A stretch of 7,357 bases of DNA from Alphaproteobacteria bacterium (lineage in GTDB: Bacteria > Pseudomonadota > Alphaproteobacteria > UBA3830), in contig BNWJ01000066.1 of NCBI GenBank assembly GCA_025998735.1, positions 1 through 7,357 of the forward strand. Reading direction: 5' to 3'. Under the pieces are notes generated by a model, which was not told the origin of the DNA, made no database searches, and saw nothing but the letters and a program-made list of their open reading frames with translations. Made by a program: the position numbers and the translations under genes. Positions 1 to 6,361 of the stretch are shown here, in pieces (the stretch's first letter is position 1; the number at the start of each line of letters is the position of its first letter).

Positions 1-1
1 A

Positions 2-130
2 CCATTAACGGAAATTTTATCATTTTCTGATATTATGGTACCTGGTGGAGAGAGACTTGCGGCGCATTTTTTCTATAGATCAACTCAAAAATCAGAGCAT
101 CGCAGAACTCCTGGGGTGTTAAGGATTTGA
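2..130 (+). CDS. Possible 3' end of an unrecognised gene (partial at window edge)
   Basis: One + strand frame stays open from the window edge through 42 codons to a TGA at 128-130, while the other two forward frames close within the first 30 bases. The end of the peptide reads SEHRRTPGVLRI and is rich in Arg and His, and I do not recognise a family. A random frame of this length stays open fairly often, so the support is modest. If real, the gene converges on uppP, with about 90 non-coding bases between their ends. Confidence 0.3.
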   Translation, partial: PLTEILSFSDIMVPGGERLAAHFFYRSTQKSEHRRTPGVLRI

Positions 131-161
131 TCGGTATATCTAATATCTCTCTGTGAAGGAC

Positions 162-201
162 TATACACATTCAAGACACATTCTCAGTTAAATTGTGTAT
201 A
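162..201. repeat. Inverted repeat between convergent gene ends
   Basis: TATACACA (162-169) and TGTGTATA (194-201) are perfect 8-bp inverted arms around a 24-base loop, inside the non-coding stretch 131-219. There is no GC-rich stem and no T-run, so it does not look like a standard intrinsic terminator. It could be a weak two-way transcription end, a protein-binding site, or chance in AT-rich DNA. Nothing else is recognisable in 131-219. Confidence 0.25.
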
Positions 202-219
202 TACTGTCCAAAGGCGGAG

Positions 220-996
220 TCACGTGTTAAATGCCAACACGGATATTCCGAATATTACTCGATAAATTACAATTGCAAGTAGTGTATGTTTTTCTATAAA
301 ATTCGTCACAACACGCAAGGAAAGCAATCCAAACAGGAAGGAAAACAGGCAGCCGATAAATAACAAACTCCAGTCTTCGATTATCATTTTTCCTCGAACG
401 ACTTTCAATAGCGTTATGAGTAGAGCTCCGGAAACCAGTGGAATGGAAAGCAGCATCGAAAAGCGAAAGCTCTCGCTTCTGGAATAATTCAAGTACCTGG
501 ATATCGACATGCTCGCCCCAAGCCGACTGACCCCTGGAATTATACAGAGAGTTTGGACTAACCCAATGAGTATTCCATTTTTCATGGATATTGTGCTTTT
601 ATTTTCGTCGCGCAAGTCACAGAGATACAATATAATGCCAAATGATATCAAGGTTGATGCCAATAGAATCGGAGATTTGAATTGGATATCGAGAAACAAG
701 TCCACAATAAAAAATATCACTATTGCAGGTACGCTGGAAATAAACCATATGCTGAAAAAGTTGCGATCCTCCTTGGAGCAATTAAAAAGTCCACGTATTA
801 GTTTCCAAATATCTTCTCTGAAAAATACAATTATGGCCAGAAACGATCCAAAATTCAGGCACATATCAAATGTATAGCACTGTTTTGTCAATCCCATGAC
901 TTTGGACGCAAATATGAGATGAGCCGACGAACTCACAGGGAGAAATTCGGTGATTCCCTGTATAATTCCCAAAATAATTGCATGTAGCGCTGTCAT
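220..996 (-). CDS. uppP: Undecaprenyl-diphosphatase UppP (BacA family)
   Basis: UppP is an integral inner-membrane enzyme that removes one phosphate from undecaprenyl diphosphate, recycling the lipid carrier for peptidoglycan and other wall polymers. Overexpression in other bacteria gives bacitracin resistance. The 258-residue product is almost wholly hydrophobic with about seven or eight membrane segments, close to the usual 260-280 residues. The first family motif, (E/Q)xxxE, is Q13-x3-E17 in GIIQGITEFLPVSSSAHL, with the conserved His at 26. The second motif, PGxSR, is at 154-158. The family usually follows it with S-x-x-T, but here the sequence is L159-G-A-S162, an unusual change. A longer reading from ATG at 1056 adds 20 residues with no family match. 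The ATG at 996 is preferred because GGAGG lies four bases upstream and the protein then begins just before the first motif. A transposase fragment lies upstream and may carry the promoter. Confidence 0.93.
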   Translation of the reverse strand: MTALHAIILGIIQGITEFLPVSSSAHLIFASKVMGLTKQCYTFDMCLNFGSFLAIIVFFREDIWKLIRGLFNCSKEDRNFFSIWFISSVPAIVIFFIVDLFLDIQFKSPILLASTLISFGIILYLCDLRDENKSTISMKNGILIGLVQTLCIIPGVSRLGASMSISRYLNYSRSESFRFSMLLSIPLVSGALLITLLKVVRGKMIIEDWSLLFIGCLFSFLFGLLSLRVVTNFIEKHTLLAIVIYRVIFGISVLAFNT

Positions 997-1000
997 TTGT

Positions 1001-1005
1001 CCTCC
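1001..1005 (-). promoter_or_regulatory. Ribosome-binding site deciding the uppP start
   Basis: On the - strand GGAGG is followed by ACAA and then ATG at 996. This near-perfect Shine-Dalgarno sequence supports the 258-residue form of UppP over the longer frame from 1056, which has no such site. A run of eight T on the coding strand (1013-1020 on the window strand as A) lies just upstream. Confidence 0.8.
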
Positions 1006-1058
1006 GCATTTTAAAAAAAATCTACTTGAGCTGGCTCCTGTAAAGGTCCAATACATAT

Positions 1059-1075
1059 GAGGCGGAATATGCCTC
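1059..1075. repeat. Short inverted repeat upstream of uppP
   Basis: GAGGC (1059-1063) and GCCTC (1071-1075) form 5-bp inverted arms around a 7-base loop. A second small pair, GGAGT (1086-1090) and ACTCC (1097-1101), lies beside it. Both sit where the transposase fragment gives way to the uppP leader and overlap the candidate promoter. They could be vestiges of the element's end, operator-like sites, or chance. Confidence 0.2.
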
Positions 1076-1093
1076 TCCCACAGGTGGAGTCAA
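1066..1093 (-). promoter_or_regulatory. Candidate sigma-70 promoter for uppP at the end of the transposase remnant
   Basis: On the - strand TTGACT (1093-1088) is followed after 16 bases by CATATT (1071-1066), matching the consensus boxes at five and four of six positions. Transcription would begin near 1059 and give a leader of about 60 bases before the uppP ATG. The -35 box begins in the last conserved codon of the transposase fragment. This is a pattern match only. Confidence 0.35.
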
Positions 1094-1193
1094 TATACTC
1101 CATAGGTGTCGTACCATTCAAGCGATTATGAGGTCGATATTCGTTATATTTTGGGATGGCTTTTTTAGATTCGAGCCGCTTCATTTTAGCGCT
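1092..1193 (-). pseudogene. 3' fragment of an integrase-core transposase (IS3/IS481-like)
   Basis: Reading the - strand from 1193 gives a short peptide containing YNEYRPHNRLNGTTPMEYI. This is the C-terminal signature of rve-type DDE transposases, pattern YNxxRPHxxLxxxTPxE, seen in the IS3 and IS481 families. The frame is closed upstream by TGA at 1196-1194. No catalytic DDE core can be found in any frame between here and rimP, so only about 34 codons remain, truncated or degraded. The frame runs on past MEYI for some codons without a family match. The exact family cannot be told from this fragment. It lies between uppP and rimP, where it marks an old insertion or rearrangement point. Confidence 0.75.
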
Positions 1194-1196
1194 TCA

Positions 1197-1226
1197 TTGA
1201 TCTTTCTTCATGGACCACGATATACA
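1197..1226 (+). promoter_or_regulatory. Candidate promoter for the rimP-nusA-infB-rbfA operon
   Basis: TTGATC (1197-1202) and TATACA (1221-1226) are separated by 18 bases, each matching sigma-70 consensus at four of six positions. Initiation would be near 1233, giving a leader of about 50 bases. A second pair, TTGCAT (1227-1232) and TATTTT (1250-1255) with a 17-base spacer, scores similarly. Some promoter is expected here because the upstream genes are on the other strand, but which one acts cannot be decided by eye. Confidence 0.35.
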
Positions 1227-1274
1227 TTGCATGAATTAGCATTTTTCTGTATTTTGGGGCATGATTAGTATCAT

Positions 1275-1278
1275 GGAG
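1275..1278 (+). promoter_or_regulatory. Ribosome-binding site supporting the TTG start of rimP
   Basis: GGAG lies five bases before the TTG at 1284. The rimP frame is closed by TAG at 1266-1268, and no ATG or GTG occurs between that stop and the TTG. The TTG is therefore the first possible start that keeps the whole N-terminal domain. Confidence 0.65.
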
Positions 1279-1283
1279 CTAAA

Positions 1284-1763
1284 TTGTCGTTAAGCGAGAA
1301 AATAATTGAAGCCATTAGCGGTCCGCTCGCTCATAGGGGATATGAGCTTGTGGTTATGAGAGTCGTGTCGGGTAAGGTGATTTCCGTCGACATAGATATA
1401 GATCGTCTGGACAACGCGCCCGTATCGGTTGATGATTGCGTTACGGCCAGTCGCATCATATCTGTAATTTTCGATGTTGAGGACTTTATAAAAGGTAGGT
1501 ATAATATCAACGTTAGCTCTCCCGGAGAATATCGTCCTATTAATAATATTGATGATTTCCCTCGCTTTTTAGATCGTGAAATTATTTTGGAATTGCGTTC
1601 TCCACTGAACAACAGAAGAAAAATTACGGGGAAATTACTAAGAGTTGAACAAAATTCATGTAATGCGGTTGTCTATTTGAAAGAATGGTGCGATACTAGC
1701 TCCGAAGAGATCGCTGTTCCCTATCAGGATGTAAAAAAAGCAACGGTCAAGAGGGTTTTTTAG
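1284..1763 (+). CDS. rimP: Ribosome maturation factor RimP
   Basis: RimP binds the free 30S subunit and helps late maturation of its head, including assembly of the S12/S19 region. It acts in the cytoplasm. The 159-residue product has the usual length and two-domain plan. An N-terminal alpha/beta domain (about 1-90) contains RGYELVVMRV near 18-27, the 'DDC' start of the second helix at 50-52, and the family signature VSSPG (77-81) with R84-P85. A small beta-barrel (Sm/SH3-like) domain follows, about 92-155. The start is TTG, unlike the ATG starts of the next three genes, which suggests reduced initiation. It is first in the operon, 28 bases before nusA, the classic bacterial order. A 10-codon frame overlaps its start. 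Confidence 0.93.
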   Translation: MSLSEKIIEAISGPLAHRGYELVVMRVVSGKVISVDIDIDRLDNAPVSVDDCVTASRIISVIFDVEDFIKGRYNINVSSPGEYRPINNIDDFPRFLDREIILELRSPLNNRRKITGKLLRVEQNSCNAVVYLKEWCDTSSEEIAVPYQDVKKATVKRVF

Positions 1764-1791
1764 AATGGGTTTGATAAAGGATATTTAGAAC

Positions 1792-3300
1792 ATGTCAACG
1801 TCGTTACGAACTGATTCTCGTTTTTATGGACCGGAGTTGCTGCAGATTTCTGATGCGGTTGCTCGTGAAAAGGGATTGGAAAAAGAAAAGATCTTGGAAG
1901 CCATGGAAGGTGCAATTCAGAAGGCCGCGCGTTCGAAGTATGGCTATGAACACGACATAAGAGTCAGTATAGATCGTAAAACCGGAGAGGTTTCCATTCT
2001 GAAGTGTCTGACCGTGAAGGAAGCTATTGAGAACGAATTCACGGAAATCGCTCTGGATGAAGCCAAGAAAGTCGACGAAAATGCTGAGTTGGAGTCAATA
2101 TTATCCACCACATTGCCTCCGATAAATTTTGGAAGGGTTGCGGCGCAGGTCGGTCGTCAGATCATCACCCAAAAGATATACGAGGCCGAAAGAGAAAAAC
2201 AATACGACGAGTTCATTGGAAGAGTTGGCGAGATAATCAGCGGTGTAGTGAAACGCGCTGAATTTAGCTCTGTTACTTTAGATATAGGAAGAACCGAGGC
2301 CATCATAAAGAAAGATCAGCTCATTCCAAAGGAAAATTTCCGAGTGGGAGACAGAGTTCGCGCGCACATAGTTGACGTTTCTCGGGAGCCTAGAGGCCCG
2401 CAGATATTCTTGTCCAGAACGCATCCGCAATTTCTTGCGCAATTGTTCAAGCAGGAGGTTCCGGAAATCTATGACGGCGTGATAGAAATAAAAGCTGTAG
2501 CAAGAGATCCTGGCAGTAGAGCGAAAATGGCCGTTTACACCGCAGATACAAGCGTTGATCCGATCGGCGCTTGCGTTGGTATTCGCGGAAGTCGTGTGCA
2601 GGCGATCATTCAGGAGTTGCAGGGCGAAAAAGTGGATATCATTCTCTGGTCCGATGATCCAGCTACGTTTGCCGTGAATGCTTTGGCTCCGGCTGAGGTC
2701 TCCAGGGTTGTTATGGACGAAGAAAACAGGAAATTCGAGGTCTTGGCTCCGGATAGTCAGCTCAGTCTGGCCATAGGAAGGCGTGGACAGAACGTTCGAT
2801 TGGCGTCCATGCTCATAGGCTGGGGTGTGACCGTCGTTTCGGAAACTGAAGCTACGGAAAAGAGAAATCAGGAATATCATTTGCAGTCGAGGGCGTTTAT
2901 GGAGGCTTTGGATTGCGATGAAGTGATCGCGTATCTGCTTGTTACAGAAGGATTTTTTGAAGTTGAAGAGCTTGCAAATACTCCAAAAGAAGAGCTTGCC
3001 TCCATTGAAGGATTTGATGAAGGGCTGGCCGAAGAGCTGATTTCCAGAGCTCAAAAGCATATGGCCGTAAAAGAAAAAGAAATTTCCGATGAAATAAAGA
3101 AGTTTAAAATTGATAAGAGAATAAAGGCAATCGGTCTGTTGTCCGATAAGATGCTGCTGAAGTTGGCGGCTTCTAAGATTGTAAAGTTAGATGATCTTGC
3201 TGATTTAAGTGCTGACGAATTGGTAGAGATCTTGCCCGATCTTAATGCGGCCACTGCCAGTGAAATCATCATGAAAGCTAGAGAACATTGGTTTAATTAG
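1792..3300 (+). CDS. nusA: Transcription termination/antitermination factor NusA
   Basis: NusA binds RNA polymerase and nascent RNA and promotes pausing, hairpin-dependent termination and, with other Nus factors, antitermination of rRNA operons. The 502 residues show the full plan. The RNA-polymerase-binding N-terminal domain spans about 14-140, with 'ELLQISDAVAREKG' at its start. An S1 domain follows at about 144-208, then two KH domains with GIRG at 263-266 and GRRG at 329-332. The C-terminus has two acidic helix-hairpin repeats (about 366-422 and 442-500), as in E. coli and alphaproteobacteria but absent from Gram-positive NusA. AAGGA at 1777-1781 lies ten bases before the ATG. About a dozen residues precede the usual family start, but no better-placed start codon is evident. 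infB follows after 33 bases. Confidence 0.97.
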   Translation: MSTSLRTDSRFYGPELLQISDAVAREKGLEKEKILEAMEGAIQKAARSKYGYEHDIRVSIDRKTGEVSILKCLTVKEAIENEFTEIALDEAKKVDENAELESILSTTLPPINFGRVAAQVGRQIITQKIYEAEREKQYDEFIGRVGEIISGVVKRAEFSSVTLDIGRTEAIIKKDQLIPKENFRVGDRVRAHIVDVSREPRGPQIFLSRTHPQFLAQLFKQEVPEIYDGVIEIKAVARDPGSRAKMAVYTADTSVDPIGACVGIRGSRVQAIIQELQGEKVDIILWSDDPATFAVNALAPAEVSRVVMDEENRKFEVLAPDSQLSLAIGRRGQNVRLASMLIGWGVTVVSETEATEKRNQEYHLQSRAFMEALDCDEVIAYLLVTEGFFEVEELANTPKEELASIEGFDEGLAEELISRAQKHMAVKEKEISDEIKKFKIDKRIKAIGLLSDKMLLKLAASKIVKLDDLADLSADELVEILPDLNAATASEIIMKAREHWFN

Positions 3301-3333
3301 GGTAATTGGCAGGAGCAGGAGATAATAGTTCAT

Positions 3334-5880
3334 ATGGCAGAGGAAAAAAAAGGCACTTTGAGTTTATCTCGCGCCACAGATGTCAATAAGGGGTCCGAGA
3401 ACATAGCTGGTAAGGTCAGACAAAGCTTTTCTCACGGAAAATCCAAGGTTGTTACAGTCGAAGTTAAGAAGAAACGAACTCCGGGAATAAGTCGGCCTGC
3501 CGGCGTTGTGACGGACACGCGTAATAGTGGAAATCTCACAGGGCGGGAGATGGAAACTCGCATAAAAGTCGTACAAGACGCCATAAAAGAAGAAAAAGAG
3601 CGGGCGGAGCTACGCATAAAGCAGGAACTGGAAAGAAAATTGCTTCAGCAAGAGGAAGAGCGGAAACGAAGAGAAGAAGAAGAAAAAGCTCGAAGAATTC
3701 AGCAGGAAGCGGAAGATGCTGCCGCAGCCGCTGCTGAGGCGCAGAAAGCTAAAATGGAATCAGTTCCCGAGCCGCAGATTCCTGTAGATAAGGGCGGTGT
3801 TGGAAAATCTGCTGTAAGAAGCGATATTAAGGAAGTTCCTTCCTACGGAAAGCGTGTTACGCCATATAAAAGTGGTAAACATTCTTCTGCGAATTTTGTC
3901 GAAGAAGAAGATGCCATAATAAAAGCCAATGCTGCCCAAAAGACGCTTGTCGTAAAGAAAGACATCAAAGAATTGAAGGGGAAATACACATCTTCCTCCG
4001 CTCGCGTTTCGATTTACAATCCGTTCAATAATGACGAAGAGGGGCATGTCCGTTCATATTCGGCCATGAAGAGAGCGAAGCAGAAGAATAAGTTCGCCAA
4101 TAAAAGTACAGATGATCAGAAGGTGGTGCGTGAGGTAATTCTGCCGGAAACCATCAGTGTTCAGGAGCTGTCAAATCGAATGGCCGTGAGAACCGGTGAT
4201 GTCGTAAAGGCGCTCATGAAGCTCGGCGTCATGGCTACGGCCAATCAAATTATAGACGCGGATACGGCGGAAATACTGATCATGGATTTCGGACACAAGA
4301 TGAAAAGAGTCAGCGAAAGTGACGTAGAAATTGGTATGAAGCTTGATGACGCGGATTCCGATCTGCTCTTTCGTCCTCCGGTGGTCACGATTATGGGACA
4401 CGTTGATCACGGCAAGACGTCTCTGCTGGACGCGCTCAGAAAAACGGACGTGGCTCTGAAGGAAGCTGGCGGCATAACCCAATGTATAGGAGCCTATCAG
4501 GTCACACTAAAGGACGGTCGTCGCATAACATTCATTGATACTCCAGGACATGCTGCGTTTACGGAAATGAGATCCCGCGGTGCTAATATCACGGACGTCG
4601 TGGTGCTGGTGGTTGCTGCCGATGACAGCGTGAAAGATCAGACGGCGGAAGCTATAAATCATGCCCGAGCTGCCGGTGTGCCAATTGTCGTTGCCATAAA
4701 TAAAATGGATAAACACGGTGCCAATCCTGATAATGTGAGAAAAGATCTGCTGAATCACGAGATTGTGGTAGAATCGTTTGGCGGTGACGTTATGGACGTG
4801 GAGATTTCTGCGAAAACTGGATTTAATCTCGAAAAATTGGAAGAAATAATTCTGCTGCAGGCGGAAATGTTGGAACTCAAGGCGAATCCAAACCGTTCAG
4901 CAGAAGGCGTGGTCATAGAATCGAGAGTGGAAAAAGGGCAAGGGCCAGTCGCCACAATTCTGATAGAAAAAGGTACTCTGAAAATAGGAGATATTTTTGT
5001 CTCTGGAAGTGTTTTCGGAAGAGTGAAAGCCATAAAAAACTACCGCAACGAAATTCTGAAGGAATTGACCCCGGGATCTCCGGGAGAGGTCGTTGGATTC
5101 AACGGCAGCACGATTCCCGGCGATGATTTTGTCGTTGTTGGCGATGAGAATAAGGCTCGAGAAATCGCTACGTATCGTGATAGAAAGAGGAGAGAGCAAT
5201 CGTGGGTGGTTTCCTCCCGTGGCAGTGTGGAGCAGATGTTCTCAAAACTGGAGACAGACGAGAAACTCAAAGTGCTGTCGGTTATCGTGAAGGCCGATGT
5301 GCAGGGATCGTCCGAGGCGATTTGTTCGAGCATACAGAAGCTTTCGACGGAGGAAGTGGCCGTCAGGGTCATTCATTCGGGCATTGGAGAAATAACCGAA
5401 AGCGATGTGTCTCTTGCGAGGGCATCGAACGCACTGATGCTTGGTTTCAATGTGCGGGCGAACACGCAGGCGCGCGATCAAATATCCCGCGATAAATTGC
5501 AGGTGAAGTACTATTCGATAATATACGATCTCATTGACGACGTTAAAGCGCTTCTTTCGGGAATGTTGACGCCGGATATCAAGGAAAATATTTTCGGATC
5601 AGCAGAAGTAAGACGCACGTTCGACGTATCTAAGCTCGGTCGAATTGCTGGCTGTCTGGTGCAGGATGGACTCATCAAACGCAATGCCAAAGCAAGATTA
5701 ATAAGAAACGGAATCGTTGTGCATACCGGCGACATAAAATCCGTCAAGAGAATGAAGGACGATGTAAAAGAGGTAAGATCCGGGTTCGAGTGCGGTATAT
5801 CTCTTGAAAATTACAACGACATACATCTTGGTGATATCATAGAGTGTTTCGAACTGGAGGAAGTTGCTCGTCAACTGTAA
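3334..5880 (+). CDS. infB: Translation initiation factor IF-2
   Basis: IF2 is the GTPase that delivers fMet-tRNA to the 30S subunit and drives 50S joining. The 848 residues include an alphaproteobacterial N-terminus (VRQSFSHGKSK near 28-38 and a basic patch), and a long charged Glu/Arg/Lys-rich probable coiled coil (about 75-140). The IF2-N fold follows at about 266-320. The G domain carries GHVDHGKT (355-362), GGITQ (379-383), DTPGH (402-406), NKMD (456-459) and SAK (492-494). Barrel domain II spans about 520-605, domain III about 645-735, and the tRNA-binding C-terminal domain about 745-848. All GTP-binding motifs are intact. Two conserved spots differ: the residue after GGITQ is Cys384 rather than the usual His, and the stretch after the DTPGH strand reads DDSVKDQT (430-437) where most bacteria have DDGVMPQT. 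Shine-Dalgarno AGGAG at 3317-3321 is 12 bases from the ATG. The ylxR gene often found between nusA and infB is missing. Confidence 0.98.
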   Translation: MAEEKKGTLSLSRATDVNKGSENIAGKVRQSFSHGKSKVVTVEVKKKRTPGISRPAGVVTDTRNSGNLTGREMETRIKVVQDAIKEEKERAELRIKQELERKLLQQEEERKRREEEEKARRIQQEAEDAAAAAAEAQKAKMESVPEPQIPVDKGGVGKSAVRSDIKEVPSYGKRVTPYKSGKHSSANFVEEEDAIIKANAAQKTLVVKKDIKELKGKYTSSSARVSIYNPFNNDEEGHVRSYSAMKRAKQKNKFANKSTDDQKVVREVILPETISVQELSNRMAVRTGDVVKALMKLGVMATANQIIDADTAEILIMDFGHKMKRVSESDVEIGMKLDDADSDLLFRPPVVTIMGHVDHGKTSLLDALRKTDVALKEAGGITQCIGAYQVTLKDGRRITFIDTPGHAAFTEMRSRGANITDVVVLVVAADDSVKDQTAEAINHARAAGVPIVVAINKMDKHGANPDNVRKDLLNHEIVVESFGGDVMDVEISAKTGFNLEKLEEIILLQAEMLELKANPNRSAEGVVIESRVEKGQGPVATILIEKGTLKIGDIFVSGSVFGRVKAIKNYRNEILKELTPGSPGEVVGFNGSTIPGDDFVVVGDENKAREIATYRDRKRREQSWVVSSRGSVEQMFSKLETDEKLKVLSVIVKADVQGSSEAICSSIQKLSTEEVAVRVIHSGIGEITESDVSLARASNALMLGFNVRANTQARDQISRDKLQVKYYSIIYDLIDDVKALLSGMLTPDIKENIFGSAEVRRTFDVSKLGRIAGCLVQDGLIKRNAKARLIRNGIVVHTGDIKSVKRMKDDVKEVRSGFECGISLENYNDIHLGDIIECFELEEVARQL

Positions 5881-5885
5881 AAATC

Positions 5886-6287
5886 ATGCAGCAGAAAAAA
5901 AATTCTAGACAGCAGAGAGTTGCTACTGAAACAAAGAAGATTTTATCGGACTTTCTTTTTAAATGCAATGTTTTTGACGATGATTTCACCTCCGTGGAGC
6001 CAGCCCTGATATCCATAACGGATGTCATCGTCAGTTCGTGTCTGAAACACGCCAAGATCTTCGTCGTTTCCATTTCCAATAAATTTACCAACGAAGACTG
6101 CATTTCGTTTTTGCAAAAACATTCGCCTCGGCTGAGATATCACCTGGGATCCAATCTGCGCCTGAAATCAGTGCCGGATCTGCAGTTTTTTGTGGATGAT
6201 TCCTTCGAAACCGCAGAAAAAATCGAATCTTTGCTGAGGAAGATATCAACTAGTGATATGACGGTGGGTTACGCGGCGGAGGCTTAG
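5886..6287 (+). CDS. rbfA: 30S ribosome-binding factor RbfA
   Basis: RbfA binds the 30S subunit near the 5' helix of 16S rRNA and acts late in maturation, notably in cold. The 133-residue product fits the family's single KH-like domain. It has an N-terminal helix (QQRVATETKKILSDF), the 'ALISITDV' strand at 40-47, the strand HAKIFVVSI (55-63), a helix ending in RLRYHLGSNLRLKSVP, and the closing LQFFVDDSFETAEKI region with D104-D105-S106. The frame extends up to a GTG at 5844 inside infB, but those 14 residues have no family match, so the ATG five bases after the infB stop is chosen. No Shine-Dalgarno sits at normal distance (GGAGGAA at 5856-5862 is 23 bases away), which suggests translation coupled to infB. 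It closes the operon; the usual followers truB and rpsO are absent here. Confidence 0.92.
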   Translation: MQQKKNSRQQRVATETKKILSDFLFKCNVFDDDFTSVEPALISITDVIVSSCLKHAKIFVVSISNKFTNEDCISFLQKHSPRLRYHLGSNLRLKSVPDLQFFVDDSFETAEKIESLLRKISTSDMTVGYAAEA

Positions 6288-6292
6288 CTGCT

Positions 6293-6331
6293 CCGCCGAT
6301 GGTTGTGAGGATCGGCAAAAGCGGCTGCTTT
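6293..6331. terminator. Possible weak terminator between convergent genes
   Basis: GCCGAT (6295-6300) pairs with ATCGGC (6311-6316) around a 10-base loop. Just after it, AAAGC-GGCT-GCTTT (6318-6331) forms a second small palindrome, and an alternative pairing joins CCGC (6293-6296) to GCGG (6321-6324). The site lies where a transcription end is expected, between rbfA on the + strand and the secreted-protein gene on the - strand. The T-run is short and the loop is large, so a classical intrinsic terminator is uncertain. Confidence 0.35.
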
Positions 6332-6361
6332 ATTATAACAGCAAATTCAAAAAAGATGCGT

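Noticed and set aside
509..877. A 122-codon + strand frame inside uppP
   Set aside because: It lies opposite the conserved membrane protein and shows no family motifs or start signals, so it is a coding shadow.
1013..1020. T-run upstream of uppP on the - strand as an intrinsic terminator
   Set aside because: No stable GC-rich stem immediately precedes it. The nearest inverted bases leave a two-base loop.
997..1056. N-terminal extension of UppP from the ATG at 1056
   Set aside because: The extra 20 residues have no match to the family and no Shine-Dalgarno, whereas ATG 996 has GGAGG at ideal spacing.
2278..3060. A 260-codon open frame antisense to nusA
   Set aside because: nusA is a complete gene with all its domains. 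The antisense product has no recognisable motif or ribosome-binding site, so it is a shadow of the codon use of nusA.
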